A stretch of DNA of 64,000 bases from UBA6623 sp965248235 (GTDB taxonomy: Bacteria > Acidobacteriota > Terriglobia > Bryobacterales > UBA6623). Made by a program: the position numbers and the translations under genes. The stretch lies in the NCBI GenBank assembly GCA_965248235.1, contig CBDFIU010000003.1, forward strand, positions 558,001 through 622,000. The letters run 5' to 3'. This document shows positions 8,935-18,105 of the stretch, one piece after another. The first letter of the stretch is position 1. Each line of letters begins with the position of its first letter. Under the pieces are notes generated by a model that saw only the letters and a list, made by a program, of their open reading frames with translations, was not told the origin of the DNA and searched no databases.

Positions 8935-10365
8935 CTAGCTCGTTGGCGCGGGCGTCTTCGTGCTCGGCCACAGTCCGGCCCATGCAGCCAGCAGCAGCAG
9001 CGTTGCGGTCGCGACTACGAGCAGCGGCAGCGCAAGTTTCACCGTTGTCGGCAGGGCTGCTAGCGGCGGCGTCCCTCCAAAGAGCGCGTAGAGCAATAAC
9101 CCGGCCAGAACGCTGAGAACCGCCCCTCGCGCGATCCGCGCGAACGTAGGTGACCACACACGCACCCCAGCCTGCCTCTGCCGGCGGAACCGAAGAACGT
9201 ACGCCGCTTGACCGACGAGCAATAATACGGCCGCGGCCAGGAATCCCATCGCCCAGTTATCCGGAGACTCCGCGCCCGCGGTCCGGCGGGGTTCCGGCAA
9301 ATCCAATCCGGCCATACGGCGGATGACGGCGCGTGCGATGCGGTTCGCTCGATTGGTTCCGAGATTGGTAAGGACGACGACCGCGGATCGCGTTCGCGGT
9401 ACAAGGATTGCCGCCGTATTGCCGCCCCAGATGTCGCCGCCATGCTCAAGCGCGAACTCACCGTTCAACCAATGCGCCTCGGATTGTACGTACCACCCAA
9501 GGTCATAGCCGCTTTCCATGCGTTCCCACCAGGCCGGAGAGAGAAAGGGCGAGCCCGTCTCCGGCGATGAGAGAAGATAGGTCAGGTAGCGGCCCATGTC
9601 CGGTGCATTCGACTTGACCAACGAGGCCCCGAACCACCCGAAAAACACGGATGGGCTGACTTGAACCCGCCCCCATTGCCGTTCGTGTGGATCCGCCAAG
9701 CCCCAGGCCTCCGCTCGCTGACGGTCCACGGTAGTGCGCGTCATACCCAATTCCATGAACACTTGCTTTTCCATGAAGTCAGGGAATGAGCGTCCACAGA
9801 GACGTTCCACCAACGCCGCGGCCAAGATGTAGTTGGCGTTGGAGTATGAGAACACTGCTCCCGGACGGCTCGTCAAGTGTGTTCGGGCAATCCTCGGTAC
9901 GGCGGCTCGGAGATCCACCTCCCCGTGTTGGCGGCAACACGGAACGCGAAAGTCATCCTCTCGACGCAATCCGCTGCGTTGTTGCAGCAGGTGACGAACG
10001 GTTACCTCGCGCCAGCGGGGGTCTTCGCCCGCGAGCAAGCCGGGCAGGTAGGTGCCGACGGCCTGATCCCGTTCGAGCAAGCCTTCGCGTTCCAGTCGAA
10101 GCACGGCGAGAGCCGTCAGCGACTTGCTGACCGACGCCAGCTCCATCGGGGCATCGGCGGTTAGCGGTTGACCCGTGGCAACGCTTCGCACTCCGTAGGC
10201 TTTAGTCCAGGCGAGCTCTCCATCGTCAATGACCGCGAGCGACAAACCGGGAATGCCGTTCAGCTCCATCTCAGAGCGAATGTAGGCGTCAACCTCCGCG
10301 TCGGCATAGAGGATGAGTGTTGCGGCCGCCGGCAGAATCAGTCGCGGCAACAATCGGGACGACAC
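8935..10365 (-). CDS. Serine hydrolase, beta-lactamase/class C-like, with C-terminal membrane helices
   Basis: A 476-residue protein. It has an N-terminal hydrophobic export signal, then a penicillin-binding-protein-type hydrolase domain with the SxxK motif S78-V-S-K81 (nucleophile and base) and the YxN motif Y174-S-N176 (FSYSNANY). The later EHGG is the likely third-motif region. The last ~110 residues contain three to four hydrophobic helices (NWAMGFLAAAVLLLVGQAAY and onward), so the enzyme is probably tethered to the membrane with its catalytic domain outside. Such proteins are esterases, D-aminopeptidases or peptidases; substrate not predictable. It converges with the small ORF ending at 8909. 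Confidence 0.85.
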   Translation of the reverse strand: MSSRLLPRLILPAAATLILYADAEVDAYIRSEMELNGIPGLSLAVIDDGELAWTKAYGVRSVATGQPLTADAPMELASVSKSLTALAVLRLEREGLLERDQAVGTYLPGLLAGEDPRWREVTVRHLLQQRSGLRREDDFRVPCCRQHGEVDLRAAVPRIARTHLTSRPGAVFSYSNANYILAAALVERLCGRSFPDFMEKQVFMELGMTRTTVDRQRAEAWGLADPHERQWGRVQVSPSVFFGWFGASLVKSNAPDMGRYLTYLLSSPETGSPFLSPAWWERMESGYDLGWYVQSEAHWLNGEFALEHGGDIWGGNTAAILVPRTRSAVVVLTNLGTNRANRIARAVIRRMAGLDLPEPRRTAGAESPDNWAMGFLAAAVLLLVGQAAYVLRFRRQRQAGVRVWSPTFARIARGAVLSVLAGLLLYALFGGTPPLAALPTTVKLALPLLVVATATLLLLAAWAGLWPSTKTPAPTS

Positions 10366-10455
10366 AGCAACATTGTAGGCACGCGCATTCGGCGCGGTCG
10401 ATCAGTCCCTGGTTTCCAGATCGCAATCCGCGGGTCGGTCGAAAGCCGACCAGCG

Positions 10456-11604
10456 CTAAAGCCGGTAGGCGAGGCGGGCTGAATCGTGGAAGAGGGCTTG
10501 CTTTTCGTCTTCGGAGGCGTCGGCGACCATCTTCTTGAAGGCGTTCCACAACACATGATAGGAACAGCTTCGCTTGTCGACGGGGAAATTGCTTTCGAAC
10601 ATGCACCGATTCACGCCGAACGAGTCGATCGCATGCCGGTAATAGCGATCGGTGGCCGCGACGATCTCGTCCGAGGTCGCCGGTAAGTCTCGCTTGTGAA
10701 AACCGTAGCCGTTGATCGGCATCACTAGGCCGCCCAGCTTGGCGAAAACGTTTTCGCATCGCGCCAATTCCGCGACGTCGTTGCGCCACAGCGGGAAGAT
10801 CTCCTCGCGCTTGCCGCGGTAGGGGCCGATGCCCAATGGGCCGCCGAAGTGGTCGAAGATGATCGTCGTGTCGGGGAAGGCTTTCGCGAGGTCGGTTAAC
10901 TCGGGAATTTGCGGATGGAACATCCACGCATCGAAGCTGAGGTTGCGCTTGCCGAGTTCCCTGAAGCCTTCGCGAAACGCTTTGTCGAGGAGGAGCCCCT
11001 CGGGCGGGTCGGTGTGGGATTTTCTGATCTCGGGGCTGCGGTCCCAGGCGTTGGCATGACGAATACCGCGAAAGCGGGGGCTAGCGGCCATGTGTGCGTC
11101 GAGAACTTCGCCGACCGCGGAACCGAGCTGTAGGTTCGCAAACCCAACGATACCGGTACAGACGCGACTGTCGCCGTAGCCACCGCTTGCCGACATGGCG
11201 GCGACTCCGTTGACGAACTCGGTCTCGCCCACGGGCTTCATGGCGTCGGGGCCGTCGGCGCGATACATCGACTTGCACTCGACGAAGACGGTGCCGACGA
11301 CGTTGTGGCCGCTGCCGATGTCGGCAAGAAGGTCGTCGAGCAGGTAGCGGGTTTCGGGGCGGTCCCATAGATGGTGATGGGGGTCGCGGATTTGCCGTTC
11401 CGGCTCGATGATTTCTTCGGTGACTTGTGCCAGCCAGGTAGCTTGATCCACGATGTTTCTCCGTTTTGGGGCTGAGTGGGCAGCGCGGCCGGTGATGGCC
11501 GGCGCGGCGGGATTGTCTTCGCGCCGACAGGCCAAGGCGGCTGCCGCCGCCGTCGTTGCCGCGAGAAATTTTCGCCGGGCGAGCGGCGGGTCCCTCTTCG
11601 GCAT
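10456..11604 (-). CDS. Amidohydrolase-2 family metal-dependent hydrolase, Tat-exported
   Basis: A 382-residue protein with a twin-arginine signal (RRKFLAATTAAAAALAC) that may also be a lipobox. The TIM-barrel amidohydrolase domain begins with IRDPHHHLWDRPETRY, the metal-binding HxH strand. Later signatures are FRGIRHANAWD, IIFDHFGGPLGIG and CMFESNFPVDK, the last giving the C-terminal metal-ligand region. Relatives hydrolyse lactones or decarboxylate aromatic acids. Substrate unknown. It stands alone, divergent from the 12-kb operon. Confidence 0.87.
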   Translation of the reverse strand: MPKRDPPLARRKFLAATTAAAAALACRREDNPAAPAITGRAAHSAPKRRNIVDQATWLAQVTEEIIEPERQIRDPHHHLWDRPETRYLLDDLLADIGSGHNVVGTVFVECKSMYRADGPDAMKPVGETEFVNGVAAMSASGGYGDSRVCTGIVGFANLQLGSAVGEVLDAHMAASPRFRGIRHANAWDRSPEIRKSHTDPPEGLLLDKAFREGFRELGKRNLSFDAWMFHPQIPELTDLAKAFPDTTIIFDHFGGPLGIGPYRGKREEIFPLWRNDVAELARCENVFAKLGGLVMPINGYGFHKRDLPATSDEIVAATDRYYRHAIDSFGVNRCMFESNFPVDKRSCSYHVLWNAFKKMVADASEDEKQALFHDSARLAYRL

Positions 11605-11667
11605 CGAGGAAACTATAGCGCAGTGGGTGCCGGACGGACCGTGCGGGCGGGAGCGACGGAGAAAAGG

Positions 11668-11711
11668 CCCGGCGCGGGAGGGGAAAAGGAGGTAAAACCT
11701 CCCGCGCCGGG
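11668..11711 (-). terminator. Strong rho-independent terminator on the minus strand
   Basis: A 14-bp perfect stem (CCCGGCGCGGGAGG at 11668-11681 pairing with CCTCCCGCGCCGGG at 11698-11711) around a 16-nt loop. On the minus strand it is followed by CCTTTTCTC. It lies about ten bases beyond the stop codon of the minus-strand gene ending at 11722, supporting that gene. Confidence 0.7.
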
Positions 11712-11721
11712 TGGTGTGGGT

Positions 11722-12053
11722 TCACTGCATAGGCGAACTAAGATTGGGCTGGCCGAAGGAGGCGAGACGGACGATTTCGACCGTTTTCGCATCACCGCCC
11801 GGCGTATGGCCTCTACTGATTAGGACGAATCCGCGACGGTTTTTTGCGGGTTGCAAAGTGATGAGGATCACAGTCGAACGTGCGTTCCAGGCGGCGTCGG
11901 TTGAATTTCCCTGTAGCCGACCCTCAACCGTCGCTTGCGATCGAAATACATAGGGACTGCCGGCTCCAACCGATAAGCTATTTGTGGCTCGGAGTGGGGG
12001 CCGCGCCCTAGGAATAGGCCACGCGGGCCCTGGTCAACCGGTACGAACGTCAT
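11722..12053 (-). CDS. Small hypothetical protein (about 110 aa), frameshifted as sequenced
   Basis: From ATG 12053 one frame reads MTFVPVDQGPRGLFLG ... VPMYFDRK. A second frame then continues without stops (TVEGRLQGNSTDAAWNARS, VILITLQPAKNRRGFVLISR, GGDAKTVEIVRLASFGQ) to TGA 11722-11724. Restoring one A opposite the TT at 11935-11936 joins them into a 110-residue product. A strong terminator follows the stop. No family is recognised and no signal peptide is seen. The segment near 11930 partly resembles a REP-like motif (CGTCGCTTGCG), so a repeat-derived origin is possible. Confidence 0.4.
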
Positions 12054-12167
12054 ATGACTCTTAGGGTCTAGTCTCGATTCGGGATCTGTGATACGGTTGA
12101 GTCATTCCCGGTTTCACTTGTTACAGAACAGGTTGTCGCGGGTTTGGACGCACATGGAAGGTGGTTT

Positions 12168-12662
12168 ATGGACAAATGGAAGCACAAGATCGTCGCGGTG
12201 TTCGCCGCCGCGATTCTGGCAGGCGGAGGTTTTGCCTCTACATTCGTCAAGGCTGACGTTCAGACTTTGAAGCAGACTTCCAAGTCTGTTGTCCACGCTC
12301 GGGTTACGGACATCGAAAGTGCCTGGAACTCCGAGCACACGATGATCTTCACAAGCGTGACGCTCAGCGTGATTCGAACGCTGCACGGGAATTCCCAACA
12401 GCAGCTGAGTGTTCGAGTGCCGGGCGGTACCGTGGGCGACTATACGGTCAAGATGTCCGGTGCGCCGGAGTTCGAAAAGGGCAGCTCGGTTGTGGCGTTC
12501 ATCGGCGCTTGGGACGATGGTGTCCCGATGGTGGCGGGCTATTTTCAGGGTCTTTCCACGGTAGTTCTCGACAATCGGGGCGTGCAGAACCTTAGCGGCG
12601 GCTCGGCGGACGGATTGAGCCTCGCCGACCTGATGCGCCAGTTGGCGGGAGGTGGACGATGA
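12168..12662 (+). CDS. Secreted hypothetical protein upstream of matrixin
   Basis: I chose ATG 12168 because GGAAGGTGG lies 5-6 bases upstream. The 164-residue product has a signal peptide (IVAVFAAAILAGGGFASTFV) and a beta-rich mature part (SVVHARVTDIESAWNSE, TMIFTSVTLSVIRTLHG, GSSVVAFIGAWDDGVPMV). I recognise no named domain; small exported proteins of this kind occur beside secreted zinc proteases in environmental genomes. Its stop codon overlaps the protease start (ATGA at 12659), so the two are almost certainly co-translated and may act together, for example as chaperone, inhibitor or substrate. Confidence 0.7.
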   Translation: MDKWKHKIVAVFAAAILAGGGFASTFVKADVQTLKQTSKSVVHARVTDIESAWNSEHTMIFTSVTLSVIRTLHGNSQQQLSVRVPGGTVGDYTVKMSGAPEFEKGSSVVAFIGAWDDGVPMVAGYFQGLSTVVLDNRGVQNLSGGSADGLSLADLMRQLAGGGR

Positions 12663-13625
12663 ATAGGCGAACGAGAGTTTTTTCGTTTGTCGCGGCTCTG
12701 TTAACGCTTAGCACGACCGCCGCGGCTTTTGTTCTGTTGAATCCGCCTAGACGGTGGTTCGGAGACGACTTGGCGCGCGTGATCTTGGTGGACGACACGG
12801 GCATGCCAACGATTAGCGACGGTGACGGTGGTGTCGGCCTGGCTGTTCTAGCCGCCGAGGCTTGGAATGGAGTTGGAGCAGGCAATGTTATCGACGCGCA
12901 GGCAACGTCCAACCCGACATTTTCTCTCGGCGACGGCACCAGCACGATGGTGTTTGACGATCCGCTCAAAGTCTGTAAGGGGAATTGTCTGGCGGCCACT
13001 TTTACCGGCTTCTTTAACGATGAGGTCTCGGGAATTTGCCGGAGTACCGGGGGCGACCTACCGGTAGTGCAAGTCTTCGACTCCGATATTGTTTTCAACC
13101 AAAACCGGCCGGACCGTGGAACGGATGGACGAGCGAAGCAGAAGAATTACTCGACGGCGGCTGCGGCTTGGAATTTTTCATTGAAACCGTAACCACGCAT
13201 GAAGTCGGCCATCTACTCGGGCTGGGCCATAGCGATGTGAACGGTGCTGTGATGTATGCGAGTGTTGCCTCTTGTGTTAACGGCGGGCTTCATTCAGAGA
13301 CGGCCTTGATCGCCTTTACAACTGCGGCGGTTGTGATCCCTCCGTGGAAGTTTGCGACGACGCGACCGACAACGATTGCGACACTCTAGTTGATGCGGCT
13401 GACTCTGAGTGCGGCGGTGGTGGCGGCGGCTGCACGCCGGCCGCCGAGGTTTGCGACGACGGTCTTGACAACGACTGCGACGGTGTTGCCGATTGCGATG
13501 ATTCCGATTGCGAGTTTGACGCCTTTTGCGACGTGTCCGGTTGCGGCGGCAACAAGGCCCCTTGCGGTTCGGCCGAGGATTGTTGTTCGTTCAATTGCAA
13601 GTTGGGAACCTGTCGAGGCAACTAG
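12659..13625 (+). CDS. Matrixin-like zinc metalloprotease with MopE-type Cys/Asp repeats (two frameshifts as sequenced)
   Basis: The gene is spread over three frames. Restoring one G at 13111-13112 and one A at 13279-13280 gives a continuous 322-residue protein. Order: signal peptide (FVAALLTLSTTAAAF), catalytic domain with the zinc motif HEVGHLLGLGH and the downstream Met-turn VMYASV, then two repeats of the type EVCDDGLDNDCDGVADC, which match the MopE copper-binding/Asp-rich motif, then a Cys-rich tail. It is a secreted peptidase coupled to the preceding gene and followed by a terminator. Both indels are one-base homopolymer deletions, so I treat the gene as probably functional. Confidence 0.75.
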
Positions 13626-13687
13626 ACGCACGGTCGCCGGAACCGGATTCAGAACGCTGGTTCGGTTAGCGACGGGTGAAATCAGGT

Positions 13688-13717
13688 AAGGGCGCGGCCT
13701 TGGGGTCGCGCCCTTTT
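13688..13717 (+). terminator. Rho-independent terminator of the matrixin operon
   Basis: A stem AAGGGCGCG / CGCGCCCTT with a 10-nt loop, followed directly by a T run. It lies 60 bases after the matrixin stop codon. Confidence 0.75.
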
Positions 13718-13740
13718 CCATCGGGGGCCATGCCCCAATT

Positions 13741-13933
13741 GAGCCGTGACCGTGAGGGCTCTGAAAGAATGCGCGGCCGCCTTTCGAGGAGACGCCGCCG
13801 CGGCGTGTGATGCTTGCCGGCTCGCGGCCCGTCGCTTGCGCTCTGGGCTTTGAATCTTGGGTTGCGAATCGTGTATTGCGGTGGCGGATTAGGAGGCTCT
13901 CGATTTTTTCACAGCCCCTTACGGTCGCGGCTC
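13741..13933. repeat. Inverted pair of REP-like repeats in a gene-free stretch
   Basis: GAGCCGTGACCGTGAGGG at 13741 and, inverted, GAGCCGCGACCGTAAGGG ending at 13933 are two diverged copies of one motif. Between them lies CGGCCCGTCGCTTGCGCT (13836 onward), shared with 3813 and ~30000. The whole 13720-14016 stretch shows no credible coding sequence. Confidence 0.5.
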
Positions 13934-14016
13934 GGCTTGGTCGCGACTCGGATTGGGCATGGGTCGGTTTGGTCGCGGGTCGATGACGCTTACGACCCGG
14001 TTGGTTCGTGTCGCGA

Positions 14017-14331
14017 TTACGACTTTTTCTTGAACAGCGCGTCGAACTGGTCGCGCGTACCCCGGCCTTGGGCGTTCGAGCGGTTGACTAAATCGACGGA
14101 GGTGCGGGGCTCAAAGTAGTCGCAAAAGTTCGCGCGAGTTTTGTCGGAAACCCACTCTGCCTGCGTCTCCGCGCATTGATTGTTCTTGCCGGGATCAAAA
14201 AAACGGCAGTTGCGGCAGCAATGCAAATCCCCGTCGCAGGATGCGCAGCTGTTCCGCCGGGCGATGCTCTGGCCCGGCAGCAGGCGAACAGGCTCTCCGC
14301 AGTTATGGCAGGCCATGACGACATTGGTCAT
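14017..14331 (-). CDS. Small Cys-rich (CxxC) probable metal-binding protein
   Basis: A 104-residue cytoplasmic protein starting MTNVVMACHNCGEPV. Its Cys pattern (MACHNCGE, SCASCDGDLHCCRNC, NNQCAE, NFCDYF) indicates two or more zinc-ribbon or iron-binding knuckles. The RNCRFFDP...CDYF arrangement is typical of short conserved hypothetical proteins in environmental bacteria. No catalytic domain is seen. It is divergent from the lipoprotein gene at 14449. Confidence 0.65.
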   Translation of the reverse strand: MTNVVMACHNCGEPVRLLPGQSIARRNSCASCDGDLHCCRNCRFFDPGKNNQCAETQAEWVSDKTRANFCDYFEPRTSVDLVNRSNAQGRGTRDQFDALFKKKS

Positions 14332-14448
14332 AATACGAACGAGAATACTCTAGTCGGTCCGGTTGTTCAATGTGCCGACGGATGGGCTCTCGACGTTATC
14401 CGGACACGGCGGCACAGAATTACAACAGCGAGATCGACGCTTACACTC

Positions 14449-15117
14449 ATGACGCTCCCTACTCCACTCTTTTCTTCGCGCAATCTCGGATTGTGTGTCG
14501 CCGCGGCATTGCTGTTGAGCGCCGGGCTGTCGAGTTGCGGCGGCAAGATCCTGCCGACCAATTATTACGTTTTGGAATTACCCGCGGCTCCGCGCGCCCA
14601 GACGGAAGCTTCTCCTGCCACGGCGGTGGTGGCGCCCTTCCGGGCCTCGCAGATGCTCACGCAGGATCGGATCGTCTATCGTCCCGCGGCCGGCGAGGTG
14701 GGCTTCTACGAATATCACCGTTGGGCGGAAGACCCTCGTCAGACGATCACGGCCACTTTCATCCGACGTCTGCAAGCGCTGGGAACTTTTACCACGGTCG
14801 TTCCTCTCGACGGCCGCATGACAGCCGATTACATTCTTCGAGGACGGATCGAAAAGCTAGAGGAGGTCGACTTCGGCGGCGGTGTCTCGGTCCACGTGCG
14901 ATTGTCGGCGGAACTACTTTCCTTCGAAGACCGCAAGCCCGTTTGGCACGGCTTCAGCGAGCAAAAGGGAGAGGTCTCGGTGGGAGAGGTGAGCGCCGTT
15001 GTCGCCGAGATGAGTCGAGCGGTCCGCGCGGGTCTCGACAAGCTGTCGGCCGAGCTGGACGGTTGGGTCAGAGCGAACGTATCTCCACCCGCTCGCGAAG
15101 AAGCTCGATCTCGCTAA
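14449..15117 (+). CDS. ABC-type transport auxiliary lipoprotein (PqiC/LptE-like fold)
   Basis: I chose ATG 14449, directly before MTLPTPLFSSRNLG, because the signal peptide starts there. The 222-residue product has a lipobox (LSAGLSSCG) and then NYYVLELP, the beta-strand signature of the ABC_trans_aux family. These outer-membrane-anchored lipoproteins assist MCE/Mla- or Pqi-type lipid transporters. Later segments (DYILRGRIEKLEEVDF, RKPVWHGFSEQKGEV) fit the family. No mce or ABC genes are adjacent. Its 3' end overlaps the convergent sugar-kinase gene by about 50 bp. Confidence 0.75.
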   Translation: MTLPTPLFSSRNLGLCVAAALLLSAGLSSCGGKILPTNYYVLELPAAPRAQTEASPATAVVAPFRASQMLTQDRIVYRPAAGEVGFYEYHRWAEDPRQTITATFIRRLQALGTFTTVVPLDGRMTADYILRGRIEKLEEVDFGGGVSVHVRLSAELLSFEDRKPVWHGFSEQKGEVSVGEVSAVVAEMSRAVRAGLDKLSAELDGWVRANVSPPAREEARSR

Positions 15118-15993
15118 GCGGAGCGAATTCGAGCCCGGGTCTTCCCGCCGCGGCGGTCGCGGCCGCCACGGCCCAGCGCAGCGCGTCGACGAACGATTCC
15201 CCTTGCGTCAGCGCCCAAACGTAGGTCGCGGCCAAGACATCGCCCGCGCCGATCGGGCATCCTGTTTCAAGCGACGGCGGCACGGCGGCCAACAAACCTT
15301 CTTCCCAAGCCGCGATCACCCCTTGGCTTGCCAGCGAGAGAAGCACTTTGTCCGAACCCATTTCACGAATCTCGCGGGCCGCCGCGGCGCTTTGGGTTTG
15401 CGAGAGCAGAGTGCGGTCGAGCAGACGCTCGGCCTCGGGCCGGTTCGGCTTGGCCACGGCCGGATGAGCGGCCAGGCCAAGCCGCAGCGACTCGCCGCTG
15501 GAATCGAGCAGCGTCGGCACGTGATGTTCGGAGGCCAGGCGAATCATGCGGGCGAAGAAATCGGCGGGCACCCCCGGCGGACGGCTTCCGGTGAGCAGCA
15601 GCCAGTCGGCGCGCGGTAGTTTTTCAATCACGGCTTGCTCGATATTCCGCACGTCCTCGGCTTGCAAGCGCTCACCGACTTGGTCGACCTTGATGGTCAG
15701 GCCCTGGCGGTCGTTGATCGCGAAATTGCGGCGTGTCTCGCCGGAGACGGGAATCAGGGTGCGCTCGATGCCGGCTTGATCCAGCAAGCGCTCGAACGTT
15801 TGCCGCGCTCGCCGCCACAGGTGGCAATGGCGTGAACCTTCCCCCCATAGGCATGGATTACATGCGCCGCGTTGACGCCCTTACCGCCGGCGTGTTCCTG
15901 TTCGGCCAGCACGAAACTGTGGTCGTCGTAGACGATACGGTCCGTCGTCACCGTGACGTTGATCGAGGGATTGAGGGTGAGAGAAACGATCAT
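15068..15993 (-). CDS. PfkB-family sugar-phosphate kinase, 1-phosphofructokinase-like (frameshift as sequenced)
   Basis: Two overlapping frames join into a 308-residue protein, the normal family length, if one base is restored in the TTT at 15799-15801 (GGERGK then TFERLLDQAGIERTL). N-terminal MIVSLTLNPSINVT and EHAGGKGVNAAHVIHAYGG are the ribokinase/PfkB substrate-binding signature. LLLTGSRPPGVP and the C-terminal GCPIGAGDVLAATYVWALT carry the catalytic GAGD motif. It phosphorylates a hexose phosphate (fructose-1-phosphate or tagatose-6-phosphate) with ATP. No PTS genes are nearby. Convergent with the preceding lipoprotein gene. Confidence 0.8.
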
Positions 15994-16076
15994 GGCCGAG
16001 GGGTCGCGGGCGGGAACGATTATGATAGCGGAGACGGGAAAGACGGTATAATTCCCCTTTCGGAACGGACCCTGAC

Positions 16077-16817
16077 TTGTTGCCCTCCCTTTCCGTCGTC
16101 ATCCCGTCGTACAACGAAGAAGAACGGCTGCCTCCAACCCTGGAGCGGGTAGCGGAGTATCTGCGAGCCGGAGCCTATCGCGAAACCGAAATCTTGGTTG
16201 TCAACGACGGCTCCTCGGACGGTACGGCGGACATCGCTCGCGAGGCGGGATCGAAACTCGAAGGCGAGGGGCTGCAAATCCGCGTTCTCGACAATCCGGG
16301 CAACCGCGGGAAGGGTTACAGCGTGCGTCACGGCGCCCGCGAGGCGGCGGGAGAATGGGTGCTTTTTTCCGACGCCGACCTGTCGGCTCCGATCGAAGAA
16401 TGCGATAAGTTGTTCGCGGCGGTCGCCGACGGCCGCTTCGAAGGCGCCATCGGTTCGCGAGCCCTGGATCGTTCGCTAATCGGCGTCCGCCAACCGATGT
16501 TCCGTGAAGCGATGGGGCGGGTCTTCAATGTCGTGGTGCGGTTGATCGCGGGCCTTCGGTTCGCCGACACGCAATGCGGGTTTAAACTGTTTTCGCGGCG
16601 AGCCGCCGAGCGAATCTTCGCGGCGCAACGCTTAGAGCGCTTCGGATTTGACGTGGAGGTTCTCTACTTGGCCCGCAAGTTCGGCTTCCCGGTCGCTGAA
16701 GTGCCGGTCCGCTGGGACGACGTGGAAGGAACGAAAGTGGCGGGCTTTTCGGGGGCCGACGCGTTTCTGGACATACTGCGGGTGCGTAAGAACGACTGGC
16801 TTGGTAGATACGATTAG
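16077..16817 (+). CDS. GT2 glycosyltransferase, dolichyl/polyprenyl-phosphate glucosyltransferase-like
   Basis: A 246-residue GT-A enzyme starting at TTG 16077. Motifs: LSVVIPSYNEEERLPPTLE, the nucleotide-binding VVNDGSSDGT, FSDADLSAP (DxD) and FADTQCGFKLF with RFGFDVEVLYLARK, which are characteristic of the ALG5-type subgroup making polyprenyl-phosphate-hexose. No C-terminal membrane helices are present, so it is likely membrane-peripheral. It is divergent from the sugar kinase. Confidence 0.85.
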   Translation: MLPSLSVVIPSYNEEERLPPTLERVAEYLRAGAYRETEILVVNDGSSDGTADIAREAGSKLEGEGLQIRVLDNPGNRGKGYSVRHGAREAAGEWVLFSDADLSAPIEECDKLFAAVADGRFEGAIGSRALDRSLIGVRQPMFREAMGRVFNVVVRLIAGLRFADTQCGFKLFSRRAAERIFAAQRLERFGFDVEVLYLARKFGFPVAEVPVRWDDVEGTKVAGFSGADAFLDILRVRKNDWLGRYD

Positions 16818-16928
16818 CCCGCGGCCCCCGCGACACCGAGTCAGGGCCCCTGAAAATATCGGGGGCGGTCGGTTTCCATGAATCCGGGGATTCATGGAAC
16901 GCCATGAAAATGGGAGCGCAGACGTTTC

Positions 16929-17022
16929 CTGCCGCTCTTTCAGGGCTCGCCCGGGTGAGGCCCGGCATAAAGTGTTCACCATGTGCCGGGTTGTACGTTC
17001 CCGCCGCCTCTTCGCGGCTGGA
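16929..17022. repeat. REP-like repeat (CTTTCAGGGCT...TTCGCGGCT family), copy 1
   Basis: It begins CTGCCGCTCTTTCAGGGCT and ends TTCCCGCCGCCTCTTCGCGGCT. Related copies are at 30061-30153 and 37890-37986. Internal inverted segments around a GGGTGAGG core suggest RNA or DNA hairpins. Such repeats are frequent in Planctomycetes and Acidobacteria intergenic regions. Confidence 0.55.
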
Positions 17023-17040
17023 TAGCCGTCTCTCGTCGCC

Positions 17041-18077
17041 TTGCCGTCACCTGAATCGAAAACCATCCTGGTCGTGGAAGACGAAAAGTCGATGCGACAT
17101 TACCTGAGCGCGGTCCTTCGCTCGGAGGGCTACACGTGCGAGCCGGTGGGGGAGGCCTTGGCGGCTTTGTCGCGTCTGGCGGCCACCGATAAACCCGTTG
17201 ATCTTGTCTTAAGCGACATCAGCATGCCGGGCCTGGACGGTATTGAGTTTCTCCGCACGGTCAAGACGGTTTCTCCCGACCTTCCGGTGATTCTCGTCTC
17301 GGGGCTCTATGAGTTGATCTTGGCGCTTGACGCGCTGAAATCCGGCGCCGCCGACTATCTCTACAAGCCCGTCAAGCCCCAACAACTTCTTGACATGGTG
17401 GCCAAGCACCTCAGGCCCGAGGCATCCAACGATCACGCCGCCCTGCAACAAGCTTTGGGGAATTACCTGGCCGGCGGCGGAGAAGGCGGGCTCTCGACCG
17501 AGCAGGTTCTGAAGACTTTCGAAACTCTGGGGTTACGCCGCTATGAAACCCTGCAACACTCACGTCGTGTCGCCGAGTATTCTCGCTTGGTCGGGGTCGA
17601 GGCGAAGTTTGGCGAAGCCGAATTGAATGACCTACGCCCCGGGGCGCTTTTGCACGACATCGGTAAGATTGCCATTCCTTACAATGTCTTGATGAAACCC
17701 GGTCCGCTCGACGATGAGGAGTGGGCGGTGATGCGGCTGCATCCGCGGATCGGGTGGGAATTGCTCTCGCCCTTCGGTGAGTTGGCCGCGGCTTCCGAAA
17801 TCGTTCACCACCACCACGAAGCCTTCAACGGCAAGGGACACCCGAAGGGTCTGCATGGGGAGGATATTCCCGCCGGCGCCAGAGTATTCTCTCTGGTCGA
17901 TACGCTGGATGCCGTTGTCTCGGATCGGCCGTACCGCGCCGGACGGCCGACCAGCGTGGCGCGAGAGATCATCAACTCGGAAAGCGGCGAGCAGTTCGAC
18001 CCCTATCTAGTGAAAGCTTTTGGAAACGTCCCGACGAATCGATCGAACAGATTCGCTCCCGCTACCCCGACGAATAG
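17041..18077 (+). CDS. Response regulator with HD-GYP-type phosphodiesterase output (frameshift as sequenced)
   Basis: TTG start at 17041. The receiver domain has phospho-acceptor D59 (VLSDISMPGLDG) and the YKPVKP lysine. Residues ~150-340 form an HD-GYP domain: HSRRVAEYSRLVG, LLHDIGKIAIPYNVLMKPG, IVHHHHEAFNGKGHPKGL, LVDTLDAVVSDRPYR. The GYP signature reads GHP. Such proteins hydrolyse cyclic di-GMP or cGAMP. The frame breaks at TTTT 18018-18021; one added T restores FWKRPDESIEQIRSRYPDE and a stop at 18075-18077, immediately before a terminator. Uncorrected, the ORF runs on to 18306, into groEL. Confidence 0.83.
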
Positions 18078-18105
18078 CCGGACCCAAGACCGGCGCGGCG
18101 AAAAA

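Noticed and set aside
14176..14448. Upstream extension of the lipoprotein ORF to 14176
   Set aside because: It would overlap the Cys-rich gene on the other strand and bury the signal peptide; ATG 14449 gives a proper lipoprotein leader.
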